Shown here one piece after another: positions 35,729 to 43,453 of a DNA stretch of 43,752 nucleotides; positions within the stretch are counted from its first letter, which is position 1, and every line of letters begins with the position of its first letter. The notes under the pieces were generated by a model. That model saw only the letters and a program-made list of their open reading frames with translations, was not told where the DNA came from and ran no database searches. The stretch is from Bacteroidota bacterium (GTDB lineage Bacteria; Bacteroidota; Bacteroidia; Chitinophagales; Chitinophagaceae), in the NCBI GenBank assembly GCA_005798905.1, contig SYIK01000016.1, positions 1 to 43,752 of the forward strand, read 5' to 3'. The position numbers and the translations under genes are program-made.

Positions 35729-37276
35729 TTATGCTGCCCAACCTTCGCGGTCGAGGCTTCGGTATTGAATTGCTTCTGCAATATGTTCTGCTTTTATGTT
35801 TTCACTTTTGGAAAGGTCGGCAATAGTTCTTGCCACTTTTAAAATTCGATCGTAAGCCCGTGCAGATAAATTTAATTTTTCCATTGCAGTTTTAATTAAA
35901 TTTTGACTGACGGTATCGAGCACACAAATTTCTTTCAACATTTTACTGCTTATTTGTGCATTGCAATAAACACCCGGATAATTTTTATAGCGCTCCGTTT
36001 GAATTTCTCTTGCCTCGATAACTCTAATTCTTATTTTAATTGATTCTTCCGAAATTCTATCTCCGGAAAGTTCGTTGAAAGGAACCGGTGTAACCTCTAC
36101 ATGTAAATCAATTCTGTCTAAAAGTGGACCAGAAATTTTGTTTAAATATTTTTGAACAGCACCCGGCGGGCAAGTACATTCTTTTTCGGGATGATTAAAA
36201 TAGCCGCAAGGACATGGATTCATACTTGCAACCAACATAAACGAAGCGGGAAAATCGAGCGCAACTTTTGCACGAGAAATGGTAACACTTCTTTCCTCCA
36301 TCGGTTGGCGCATTACTTCTAAAACCGTTCGTTTAAATTCCGGCAATTCATCTAAAAATAAAACGCCGTTGTGTGCTAAAGAAATTTCTCCGGGTTGCGG
36401 ATTGCCACCTCCGCCAACCAACGCAACATCGCTGATGGTGTGATGTGGCGAACGAAAAGGACGTTTGGAAATTAAGGTTGAATTGGACGGAAGTTTACCT
36501 GCAACCGAATGAATTTTTGTAGTTTCCAATGCTTCGTGCAAACTAAGCGGTGGTAAAATGGTGGGCAATCGTTTTGCCAACATTGTTTTACCGGCTCCTG
36601 GAGGGCCAATTAAAATTGCATTGTGCCCGCCTGCAGCTGTAATTTCTAATGCTCGTTTTATATTTTCCTGTCCTTTTACATCGGTAAAATCAATTTCGTA
36701 GTTGTATTGAGAATTATAAAATTCTTCTCTTGCATTTACTTCAATTGGTTCTAAACCTTTTTCACCATTCTCAAAAAAATCAATTACTTCTTTAATATTA
36801 TCAACGCCATAAACCGTTAGATTGTTTACAATTCCGGCTTCTTTTGCATTTACTTTTGGTAAAATAAGTCCTTTAAAATTTTCATTTCTTGCTTGAATAG
36901 CGATGGGTAATGCACCTTTGATGGCGCTCAAGTTTCCATCCAAACTCAGTTCACCCATGATAATATATTTATCCAAAGCCGTTTTATTTTTTAGCTGATC
37001 GGAAGCGGCCAATATTCCAATAGCGATGGGTAAATCAAATGCAGTGCCACTTTTTTTAATATCGGCGGGGGCCAAATTGATTACAATTTTTGTACGGGGA
37101 ACTTGAAAACGAAGTTCTTTGATGGTGCTTTCTATTCGCTGCAAACTTTCTTTTATAGCATTATCCGGCAAGCCAACTAACATGGTTCCAATTCCGGTCT
37201 TCATCCAGTTCACTTCTATGGTGATGCAAATTGCTTCCACTCCGTAAACGGCACTGCCAAAAATTTTTACAAGCAT
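35729..37276 (-). CDS. yifB: YifB/ComM family AAA ATPase
   Basis: A 515-residue Mg-chelatase-like AAA+ protein. The N-terminal domain has a ribosomal S5-like fold (MLVKIFGSAVYGVEAICI; GLPDNAIKESLQRI). The ATPase has Walker A GPPGAGKTMLAKRLP (about 223-237), LFLDELPEF as Walker B (about 309-317), a CPCGYFNHPEKECTCPP Cys-rich segment (about 356-372) and an arginine-finger region ISGPLLDRIDLHV (about 381-393), followed by the Mg_chelatase_C domain (about 405-510). ComM, the best-known member, is a hexameric helicase that promotes branch migration in natural transformation; the same role here is inference. It is divergent from an 84-residue orphan gene. Confidence 0.94.
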   Translation of the reverse strand: MLVKIFGSAVYGVEAICITIEVNWMKTGIGTMLVGLPDNAIKESLQRIESTIKELRFQVPRTKIVINLAPADIKKSGTAFDLPIAIGILAASDQLKNKTALDKYIIMGELSLDGNLSAIKGALPIAIQARNENFKGLILPKVNAKEAGIVNNLTVYGVDNIKEVIDFFENGEKGLEPIEVNAREEFYNSQYNYEIDFTDVKGQENIKRALEITAAGGHNAILIGPPGAGKTMLAKRLPTILPPLSLHEALETTKIHSVAGKLPSNSTLISKRPFRSPHHTISDVALVGGGGNPQPGEISLAHNGVLFLDELPEFKRTVLEVMRQPMEERSVTISRAKVALDFPASFMLVASMNPCPCGYFNHPEKECTCPPGAVQKYLNKISGPLLDRIDLHVEVTPVPFNELSGDRISEESIKIRIRVIEAREIQTERYKNYPGVYCNAQISSKMLKEICVLDTVSQNLIKTAMEKLNLSARAYDRILKVARTIADLSKSENIKAEHIAEAIQYRSLDREGWAA

Positions 37277-37328
37277 GGGTTGAAGGTAAAGTAAATAACG
37301 ATTATGAAAATACTACCTATAAGTGGTA

Positions 37329-37359
37329 TTGTTTTGTATTATTAGGAGTGCTACCTTGG
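37329..37359 (+). promoter_or_regulatory. Possible promoter of the 84-residue orphan gene
   Basis: TTG (37329-37331) and TACCTTGG (37352-37359, one mismatch to TAnnTTTG) are 20 bases apart. The expected start lies about 25 bases before the ATG at 37391. This supports the small ORF being a real gene. Confidence 0.4.
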
Positions 37360-37390
37360 AAGAATATTTATTAACTAAAAAATTAAAATC

Positions 37391-37645
37391 ATGATATCTC
37401 AAAAAGTCGGAATTCAAAATTTAACAATGATTGCAAATCAATATGTCAATCTAAATAATCAATTATTAGTTGACTTAGATAGTAAATTTACAAATGTTGA
37501 TTCAAAAGAGTTTTTAATTGGATTAATCTCTGGTTATATTATCTCAGTTGAAATCCTACAACACAATGAACCACAAAGTAAGTGTATTGATCAATTAAAG
37601 GCAGTAACCATATATTTAGCAGATAAGTATTTTAAAATGCTTTGA
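37391..37645 (+). CDS. Hypothetical 84-residue protein
   Basis: I do not recognise this protein. It is largely helical by composition, with no signal peptide, lipobox or Cys-rich motif (one Cys, at about residue 66). The sequence is neutral to slightly acidic: ISQKVGIQNLTMIANQYVNL, then NVDSKEFLIGLISGYIISVE, then a closing LADKYFKML. A central stretch (FLIGLISGYIISVEIL) is hydrophobic and could be a buried helix or a short membrane segment. It has its own plausible promoter, is divergent from yifB and followed by 156 bases with no gene, so it stands alone. Codon use is like the neighbours. It is likely real but unassigned. Confidence 0.55.
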   Translation: MISQKVGIQNLTMIANQYVNLNNQLLVDLDSKFTNVDSKEFLIGLISGYIISVEILQHNEPQSKCIDQLKAVTIYLADKYFKML

Positions 37646-37801
37646 GAATCGTTTTAGACAAAAGAATTCGTTAAAATTTATTTTAAACTAGTTGATGATG
37701 TAATTGAGATTAATCTAATTGTTTCGATATTAATAATAAAAAGAGAACCTGTTAAATTTTTACCATGAGCAACATAAAATTATTTTAAGAAGAGGGTTAA
37801 A

Positions 37802-39142
37802 TTAATCACGATCAAAAATCAAGCGCTGTCCTTTTATCGATTCATCGAAGCGTTCATTTTCATAAACTAAATTTCCATTTACAAAATTATGTGTGATGCT
37901 TGCAGGAAATTCTACTCCTTCCAATGGGCTCCAACCACATTTGTACAAAATAGTTTGTTTTGAAACACTGGTTTTTTGGTGAAGGTCAACCAAAACTAAA
38001 TCGGCAAAATATCCTTCGCGAATATATCCGCGTTCTTTTATTTGAAAACAATCCGCCACAGCATGACTCATTTTCTCTGCTATTTTTTCTAAAGAAATTT
38101 TACCTAATTTATGGTGATGCAACATTAACAATAATCCGTGCTGAACAAGCGGCAAACCTGCAGGGGCTTTTTCGTAAGCTACATTTTTTTCATCCAAAGT
38201 ATGCGGTGCATGATCGGTAGCAATGATATCCAATCGGTCGTCCAACAAGGCTTTCCAAAGAGCCTCTTTATTTTTTGATTCTTTTATTGCAGGATTGCAT
38301 TTGATGCGATTGCCCAATACTGCATAATCATCGGCAGTAAAATGTAAATGATGCACACACACTTCGGAAGTAATTCTTTTTTCTTTTAATGGCAACATGT
38401 TTCCGAATAATTGCAATTCTTTTTCGGTAGAAATATGCAAAATGTGCAAACGAGTATTGTATTTTTTTGCAATTTGAATTGCCAATAAAGAAGAAGAATA
38501 GCAAGCATCTTCATTGCGAATAAGCGGATGATCGGCAGTTGTTAATTCGTTTTTTTGCGATTTTATTTGTTCCAAATTTTGCCGAATAATTCTTTCGTCT
38601 TCGCAATGAGTAGCAATCAACAATTCGCTTTCGCGAAAAATTTTTTCCAAAGTAATGGGGTTGTCAACTAACATACTTCCGGTAGAAGATCCCATAAAAA
38701 TTTTTATGCCACAAACGGTTTTTCTTTTTTCGTTGGTGCGCAGCACTTCGTCGGCATTTGCATTTCCCGTTCCCATAAAAAAAGAATAATTGGCAAGTGA
38801 ATGTTGCGCTGCAATTTGGTATTTTTCTTCAAGCAATTCTTGCGTTAATGCATTTGGAATGGTATTGGGCATTTCCATAAAACTAGTTACACCGCCTGCT
38901 ACTGCTGCTTTTGATTCGGTGTAAATGGTTGCTTTGTGCGTTAATCCGGGTTCGCGAAAATGTACTTGATCGTCGATAACACCCGGCAATAAATATTTTC
39001 CTTCGCCATTTATTTCGGTTGCATTTACAGATGAAATGTTGCCGTTAATTTTTTCGATTCTGCCGTTTTTTATCAAAACATCAGCAGTAAAAATTTGCCC
39101 TTCGTTTACAACCTGTACATTTTTTATGAGGTATTGTTTCAT
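37802..39142 (-). CDS. pyrC: Dihydroorotase
   Basis: Dihydroorotase closes carbamoyl-aspartate to dihydroorotate in pyrimidine synthesis. The ATG at 39142 gives 446 residues starting MKQYLIKNVQVVNEG; a frame open from 39214 adds 24 residues that do not fit. The amidohydrolase motif reads GVIDDQVHFREPG (about 54-66), so the first His of the usual HxH is Gln59, while His61 remains. Other metal and active-site elements are present: the Lys in GIKIFMGSSTG (about 145-155), ATHCEDER, HILHIST and the Asp of IATDHAPHT. The Gln variant is, as I recall, common in Bacteroidota dihydroorotases. It cannot be told from allantoinase with certainty by sequence alone, but the motifs favour PyrC. Confidence 0.88.
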   Translation of the reverse strand: MKQYLIKNVQVVNEGQIFTADVLIKNGRIEKINGNISSVNATEINGEGKYLLPGVIDDQVHFREPGLTHKATIYTESKAAVAGGVTSFMEMPNTIPNALTQELLEEKYQIAAQHSLANYSFFMGTGNANADEVLRTNEKRKTVCGIKIFMGSSTGSMLVDNPITLEKIFRESELLIATHCEDERIIRQNLEQIKSQKNELTTADHPLIRNEDACYSSSLLAIQIAKKYNTRLHILHISTEKELQLFGNMLPLKEKRITSEVCVHHLHFTADDYAVLGNRIKCNPAIKESKNKEALWKALLDDRLDIIATDHAPHTLDEKNVAYEKAPAGLPLVQHGLLLMLHHHKLGKISLEKIAEKMSHAVADCFQIKERGYIREGYFADLVLVDLHQKTSVSKQTILYKCGWSPLEGVEFPASITHNFVNGNLVYENERFDESIKGQRLIFDRD

Positions 39143-39192
39143 CAAGCACAAAGTTGGGAAATAAATTATTTGTTTGAAATAAATATTTTGCG

Positions 39193-39238
39193 ATTGGCTT
39201 CGACCATTCGACAAGCTCAGGGCTCAGCCAACTATTTT
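39193..39238 (+). repeat. Intergenic palindromic element, copy 2
   Basis: TTGGCT (39194-39199) pairs with AGCCAA (39226-39231), with a TC/TC internal loop and an inner stem GaCC/GGgC. The inner part contains TTCGACAAGCTCAGG, which resembles a repeat seen between genes in many bacteria. It is followed by CTATTTT, like copy 1 at 33039-33082, and touches the end of porT. Confidence 0.6.
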
Positions 39239-39968
39239 ATCCTTCAAGATGAATAGAAAAAACAAACATACGCGATTGAATACGATCAATCACATTGGAG
39301 TATTTCAAACTTTCATCGCGGCTATGAATGTTTTTTAATCCGTTGCTTACTTTTATTTCGGGCGAAAAAATAAAGCTGGGGAAATAAAAATTAAAACCAA
39401 GTCCGAGTTCAACTCCGTAATCAATTTTTTCCAGCTTTACTAAATATTCCGCACGGCGGGCACGGGCATTTGCGGCAAGGTCAATATCTGCTTTTACGCC
39501 GCCCAACATGTAAACTCTAAAATTCCCAATTCGATCACTGTTGAATTTTGTTTGAAAAGGAAAAGAAAAAATTACCGATTCTACTTTTTTTATAATTGAA
39601 TTTCCGTCAATCGGATCTGCGTATTTCAAGTTGTAAAAAATATTTCTTTCTACAAACATCAATTGCGGGTTAAACCGTACTTCCAGCCGATGCGTTAATC
39701 GACCTGTTGCGCTTAGTCCTAATGCAAAGCCTGCAGAATTCATGGGTTCAACCACTTGAACCGTATCGTAAAATAAAAATTGAGCATGTTGTTCAATATG
39801 AAATCGAGCCATATTTGCACCCAATGTTATTCCAAAATAGTAGGGTTTACTTTCGTGATCGGGTAAGTTGAAATAAGTTTGAGCAAACGAAAAAATGTTT
39901 GCAAAGCAAATCAATACAATTAAACTAATTCCGTGTTTATTTATTTTTCTCCTGTGTAGATGCAACAT
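39237..39968 (-). CDS. porT: T9SS outer-membrane barrel protein PorT
   Basis: PorT is an eight-stranded outer-membrane-associated barrel required for T9SS function. The 243-residue protein has a basic N-terminus (MLHLHRRKINKHG), a hydrophobic segment and a cleavage region at FSFAQ. Strands include KPYYFGITLGANMARFHIE (about 41-59), RLEVRFNPQLMFVER (about 94-108), FSFPFQTKFNS, YGVELGLGFNFYFP and a closing MFVFSIHLEG. The short barrel, the H-rich region and the position directly after ubiE match PorT of Flavobacterium and Porphyromonas relatives. Its ATG lies 28 bases inside the end of ubiE in another frame, which implies translational coupling. Confidence 0.9.
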   Translation of the reverse strand: MLHLHRRKINKHGISLIVLICFANIFSFAQTYFNLPDHESKPYYFGITLGANMARFHIEQHAQFLFYDTVQVVEPMNSAGFALGLSATGRLTHRLEVRFNPQLMFVERNIFYNLKYADPIDGNSIIKKVESVIFSFPFQTKFNSDRIGNFRVYMLGGVKADIDLAANARARRAEYLVKLEKIDYGVELGLGFNFYFPSFIFSPEIKVSNGLKNIHSRDESLKYSNVIDRIQSRMFVFSIHLEG

Positions 39969-40687
39969 ATTCCTAAACTGAGCGGTTTGTAATCAGTGTT
40001 TGAAAATCCGGATTGGGATAAAAGTGCTGTAAGTTTTTTTCGATCAGGAAATGCATTGGCAGATTTGTTTAAATATTTATAAGCATCTTTATTTTGTTTG
40101 AACCAGCTTGCAATTTCCGGCGCTACAATTCCCATATATAAATTGTAAATTTTTCGAGAAATAAAAAAGCGCGGAGTTGAAAATTCAAGAATCACCAACT
40201 TGCCGCCTGGCTTTAACACACGAAGCATTTCGCTAAAACCATTTTTTAAATTTTCGAAATTTCTAACACCAAAAGCTACCATTACTGCATCAAACGAATT
40301 ATCAGGAAAATTTATTGCTTCACCATCACCTTTTACTAATTCAATTTTAGTTACCAATTCAGCTTTTTCAATTTTTTTTCTTCCCAATTCTAACATTTTT
40401 TCTGAAAGGTCTATTCCAATTATTTTTTGAGGTTGAAGTAACCGCGCAGCCATTATTGCCATGTCGCCCGTACCGCTTGCAACATCTAAAATTAAATTGG
40501 GTTTTGACTTTTTTAAAATAGCGATTGCTTTTTTTCGCCAACTGATATCAATGCCAACCGACAGTAAATGATTCATTAAATCGTAGCCAGTAGCAATTGT
40601 ATTAAACATTTCTTCTACCTGTTGCTTCTTCGGTTTTTCGGACGAACCGGTTGGATTTATACTATCGTGTGGTAATGAATTATACAT
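39941..40687 (-). CDS. ubiE: Demethylmenaquinone methyltransferase
   Basis: UbiE/MenG methylates demethylmenaquinone to menaquinone; Bacteroidota use menaquinone, so this is its likely role. The ATG at 40687 gives 248 residues (MYNSLPHDSIN); a GTG at 40759 would lie inside engB. SAM motif I is LILDVASGTGDMAIMAA (about 65-81), followed by GIDLSEKMLELGRKKI and a KGDGEAINFPDNSFDAVMVA block (about 121-140), then GVRNFENL and VLKPGGKLVILEFSTP (about 159-174) and the closing SLGICCIYTGEK. All are characteristic of the family. The gene is divergent from engB, with the start codons 53 bases apart, and it overlaps porT by 28 bases. Confidence 0.94.
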   Translation of the reverse strand: MYNSLPHDSINPTGSSEKPKKQQVEEMFNTIATGYDLMNHLLSVGIDISWRKKAIAILKKSKPNLILDVASGTGDMAIMAARLLQPQKIIGIDLSEKMLELGRKKIEKAELVTKIELVKGDGEAINFPDNSFDAVMVAFGVRNFENLKNGFSEMLRVLKPGGKLVILEFSTPRFFISRKIYNLYMGIVAPEIASWFKQNKDAYKYLNKSANAFPDRKKLTALLSQSGFSNTDYKPLSLGICCIYTGEK

Positions 40688-40695
40688 ATTCTTAG

Positions 40696-40733
40696 CGAAG
40701 ATAGTGTTACTTGCTTTTGTTATTTTATCTTGC
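40696..40733. promoter_or_regulatory. Divergent -7 boxes between ubiE and engB
   Basis: On the minus strand TATCTTCG (40696-40703) is eight bases before the ubiE ATG. On the plus strand TATCTTGC (40726-40733) is seven bases before the engB ATG. They form an AAGATA/TATCTT inverted repeat (40698-40703, 40726-40731). Each differs from TAnnTTTG by one or two bases. Confidence 0.4.
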
Positions 40734-40740
40734 AGCACAA

Positions 40741-41364
40741 ATGGAAATAAAATCTGCACAATATTTAATCAGCAGTCCAAAGGTTGAGTTTTGTCCGCAA
40801 CCGGATCGTTCGGAATATGCTTTTATTGGGCGAAGCAATGTGGGAAAATCTTCGTTGATAAATATGTTGTGCAATAAAAAAGAGTTGGCAAAAATTTCTT
40901 CATCGCCCGGAAAAACGCAACTCATCAATCATTTTGAAATCAATTCAGGAAAAAGTTTGGGTTGGTTCTTAGTCGATTTGCCCGGTTATGGTTTTGCGGT
41001 TGTGTCGCAAAAAAAACGGAAGACTTGGGGAATCATGATTGAGAATTATATTCAACGAAGAAAAAATTTAATCAATCTTTTTGTATTGGTTGACAGTCGG
41101 CATTCGCCGCAACAAATTGATATTGATTTTATCAATCAACTTGGTCAATGGGCAATTCCTTTTTCGGTTGTATTTACAAAAAGCGATAAAAATAAACCAG
41201 CAGCTACCGTGCGCAATGTAAAAGCATTTATGCAGCGATTGGCTTCTACTTGGGTAGAACTTCCTAAATATTTTGTTACATCTGCATTAAAAAAAGAAGG
41301 AAGAAAAGAAATCTTGGATTTAATTCATCAATTGAATAAACAAGCAAACGCTTTAGGAAAATAA
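40741..41364 (+). CDS. engB: Ribosome biogenesis GTPase EngB (YsxC/YihA)
   Basis: EngB is an essential GTPase that helps assemble the 50S ribosomal subunit. The ATG at 40741 gives 207 residues starting MEIKSAQYLISSP; an earlier TTG is unlikely. The GTPase motifs run in order: G1 GRSNVGKSSL (about 31-40), G2 around SSSPGKTQLI (about 56-65), G3 DLPGYGF (about 79-85), G4 TKSDK (about 148-152) and G5 TSA (about 181-183). The SRHSPQQIDI segment between G3 and G4 is typical. Its stop codon abuts the stop codon of the convergent YkuK gene with no gap. It is divergent from ubiE. Confidence 0.96.
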   Translation: MEIKSAQYLISSPKVEFCPQPDRSEYAFIGRSNVGKSSLINMLCNKKELAKISSSPGKTQLINHFEINSGKSLGWFLVDLPGYGFAVVSQKKRKTWGIMIENYIQRRKNLINLFVLVDSRHSPQQIDIDFINQLGQWAIPFSVVFTKSDKNKPAATVRNVKAFMQRLASTWVELPKYFVTSALKKEGRKEILDLIHQLNKQANALGK

Positions 41365-41838
41365 TTAACTAACAATTTTATTGGCGCAGCTACTGCTTGC
41401 AAAAGCTTCCGGTTTTGCTTTAAATGCAAATCCCATTCCAAGAATGTAGCCCATTGCTTCTTTTAGTGCGTCATTACTTTTGAAATGTGGATTAGTATTA
41501 ATGTCGGCATGAACTTCCATATCAACATTATAAATTGTAAAAAGATTACAAAGCTCGTATGCAATTTCAATGCTTCGTGCAACCTCCATCAACATGCGTT
41601 CTTTGATGCTAAATCTTTGTTTTGTTTTTTCGTTATGAATAAACATAAATCCACCATGACCTTCTCTAAGGAAAACTATTACCGTTGCAAATTCTGTATC
41701 AGTACCTTTTACTTGAGAGTCGGTTCCAAAGCAAACCTTTAATCGGAAACCTGCGGCTATCTCCCGTTTGATTGCATTTTCAACTGCATTATAAATGGGC
41801 AAATCAATAGTGTCGCCATTAAATTTTCTCCATCGCAT
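41365..41838 (-). CDS. YkuK-like RNase H-fold protein (DUF458)
   Basis: A 157-residue protein of the YkuK/DUF458 family, predicted to have an RNase H-like fold. Visible elements: KVCFGTDSQVKGTDTEFATV (about 34-53), a first strand with an Asp that could bind a metal; GGFMFIHNEKTKQRF (about 62-76); and DMEVHADINTNPHFKSND (about 105-122) with further acidic residues. Near the end is MGYILGMGFAFKAKPEAFASSSCANKIV, where the Lys-Pro-x-Ala-x-Ala-Ser pattern is family-typical. The biochemical role is not established. The CoA-binding gene lies upstream on the same strand with a 47-base gap. Its last bases share the TAATTA with the engB stop. Confidence 0.82.
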   Translation of the reverse strand: MRWRKFNGDTIDLPIYNAVENAIKREIAAGFRLKVCFGTDSQVKGTDTEFATVIVFLREGHGGFMFIHNEKTKQRFSIKERMLMEVARSIEIAYELCNLFTIYNVDMEVHADINTNPHFKSNDALKEAMGYILGMGFAFKAKPEAFASSSCANKIVS

Positions 41839-41885
41839 GACAAAGGTTTCCCCAAATTAGCCATTCTTGGTTAAAATTCAAACAC

Positions 41886-42254
41886 CTAATACTGTTTTGT
41901 ACGCAGCAATACTAATGTGCAAGCATTTATCACTTGAATATTTTTTTGCGAAGCAAGCGCAGCTAAATCAGGATTTTCGGTACCGGGATTAAAGATAATG
42001 CGATTGGGTTTTAAAGAAAGTATGTAATCGTAATATTCTTTTTGCAGATCTTCTCGGATGTACATTGTTACAGTATCAATTGCTTCAAATGGTTGCAAAT
42101 CTGTTTGAATAATTACGGAATCAACAACCGATTTTTTTTTACCAACGGCTACAACTGCATGTCCATTTTGCAAAAGTTGTTTTATGGCAAGGTAGCTGTA
42201 TCGAGATGGATTGCTCGACGCACCCAATACTAATGTTTTTTTATTGTTGAACAT
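41886..42254 (-). CDS. CoA-binding domain protein
   Basis: A 122-residue Rossmann-fold protein of the CoA-binding family. KKTLVLGASSNPSRYSYLAI (about 5-24) is the nucleotide-binding start; the middle has VVAVGKKKSVVDSV; and the C-terminal part contains the family motif IIFNPGTENPDLAALA (about 85-100) and INACTLVLLR (about 109-118). Short single-domain members are common and their function is not established; binding of acyl-CoA is inferred from the fold. The protein is cytoplasmic, with no signal peptide. It is divergent from the Nif3-like gene and 47 bases upstream of the YkuK-like gene. Confidence 0.85.
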   Translation of the reverse strand: MFNNKKTLVLGASSNPSRYSYLAIKQLLQNGHAVVAVGKKKSVVDSVIIQTDLQPFEAIDTVTMYIREDLQKEYYDYILSLKPNRIIFNPGTENPDLAALASQKNIQVINACTLVLLRTKQY

Positions 42255-42284
42255 TTATAAAAGTAACTAAAAAAAATGTGTAAA

Positions 42285-42314
42285 GAAAGATAGCCACCTT
42301 TCTACTTATCTTTA
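42285..42314. promoter_or_regulatory. Divergent -7 boxes between the CoA-binding and Nif3-like genes
   Basis: TATCTTTC on the minus strand (42285-42292) and TATCTTTA on the plus strand (42307-42314) each have one mismatch to TAnnTTTG. They form a perfect AAAGATA/TATCTTT inverted repeat (42286-42292, 42307-42313) with a 14-base spacer. Leaders would be about 30 and 36 bases. Confidence 0.4.
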
Positions 42315-42350
42315 TTGCGTTCCAATTCAAAGTTTAATTTTTTGAATAAA

Positions 42351-43448
42351 ATGAAAATTGCCGAAATTATTTCCTTTCTTGAATCATTTGCTCCTCTGGG
42401 TTTTCAAGAATCTTACGACAATTCAGGATTGCTTATCGGCAATGCCGATGTGGACTGTAAAGGCGCAATGGTTTGTTTGGATGCAACCGAAGAAGTGATA
42501 AAAGAAGCAATTGAAAAAAAATGCAATCTTGTAATTGCGCATCATCCCATAATTTTTTCAGGGGTTAAAAAAATTAATGAAAAAAATTATGTGTCAAAAT
42601 CCATTATTTGTGCAATTAAAAATGACCTTTCTATTTATGCCATTCACACCAATTTGGATAATGTAATTAATGGTGTAAATGGAAAAATTGCCGAAAAGAT
42701 TGGATTGAAAAATTGCAAACCTTTATTATTAAAAGATGCGACTTTAAAAAAACTAAGCACATTTGTTCCTTTAGAAAAAGCAGGGCAAGTACGTGATGCG
42801 CTTTTTTTAGCAGGAGGAGGAAATGTTGGAAATTATTCCGAGTGCAGTTTTAATGTGGAAGGAACAGGAACTTTCAAAGCAGGGAAAAATACTAACCCTT
42901 TTGTGGGTGAAATAGATAAAAGACATACTGAAAAGGAAGTGAAAATCGAAATGATTTTGCCGGCTTATTTAGAAAACACAATTGTGGCAGCATTAAAAAA
43001 ATCACATCCGTACGAGGAAGTTGCTTATGACATTATTAATTTAAATAATAAAAATTCTGCCATCGGCAGTGGATTGGTTGGAGAACTTTCCGAATCAATT
43101 GATGAAACTGTTTTTTTAAATCAACTCAAGAAGAAATTTAATCTGACTGTTATTCGACATACGCCATTATTAAATAGAAAAATAAAGAAAATTGCCCTTT
43201 GTGGTGGAGCTGGAAGCTTTCTGATTTCCAATGCGTTGGCTGCAAATGCAGACCTTTTTCTCAGCTCTGACATTAAATACCATGAATTTTTTGAAGCGAA
43301 CGAAAGAATGGTTATTGCCGATTTAGGTCATTACGAATCGGAACAATTCACGATTGAGCTTTTACAAGAAGTTTTACTCCAAAAATTTCCTACCTTTGCC
43401 GTCCTTAAAACTGGTGTAAACACCAACCCTGTTAATTATTTTATTTGA
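42351..43448 (+). CDS. Nif3-like dinuclear metal centre protein (YqfO type)
   Basis: A 365-residue member of the Nif3/GTP cyclohydrolase 1 type 2 homologue family; the ATG at 42351 gives MKIAEIISFLESFAP, while a TTG upstream is less likely. Metal ligands are seen in LVIAHHPIIF (about 61-70), AIHTNLDNVING (about 97-108) and, near the end, ADLGHYESEQF (about 323-333). The length shows the extra PII/CutA-like insert of the YqfO type: KIEMILPAYLENTIVAALKK then HPYEEVAYDII (about 200-232). The protein forms hexamers; the biochemical function is unsettled. A zinc-ribbon gene begins six bases after the stop, an arrangement that recurs in Bacteroidota. Confidence 0.92.
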   Translation: MKIAEIISFLESFAPLGFQESYDNSGLLIGNADVDCKGAMVCLDATEEVIKEAIEKKCNLVIAHHPIIFSGVKKINEKNYVSKSIICAIKNDLSIYAIHTNLDNVINGVNGKIAEKIGLKNCKPLLLKDATLKKLSTFVPLEKAGQVRDALFLAGGGNVGNYSECSFNVEGTGTFKAGKNTNPFVGEIDKRHTEKEVKIEMILPAYLENTIVAALKKSHPYEEVAYDIINLNNKNSAIGSGLVGELSESIDETVFLNQLKKKFNLTVIRHTPLLNRKIKKIALCGGAGSFLISNALAANADLFLSSDIKYHEFFEANERMVIADLGHYESEQFTIELLQEVLLQKFPTFAVLKTGVNTNPVNYFI

Positions 43449-43453
43449 AATTT

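Noticed and set aside
37707-37716. Perfect 10-base palindrome AGATTAATCT between the orphan ORF and pyrC
   Set aside because: It is short and expected by chance in AT-rich sequence, and it is not placed near a start codon.
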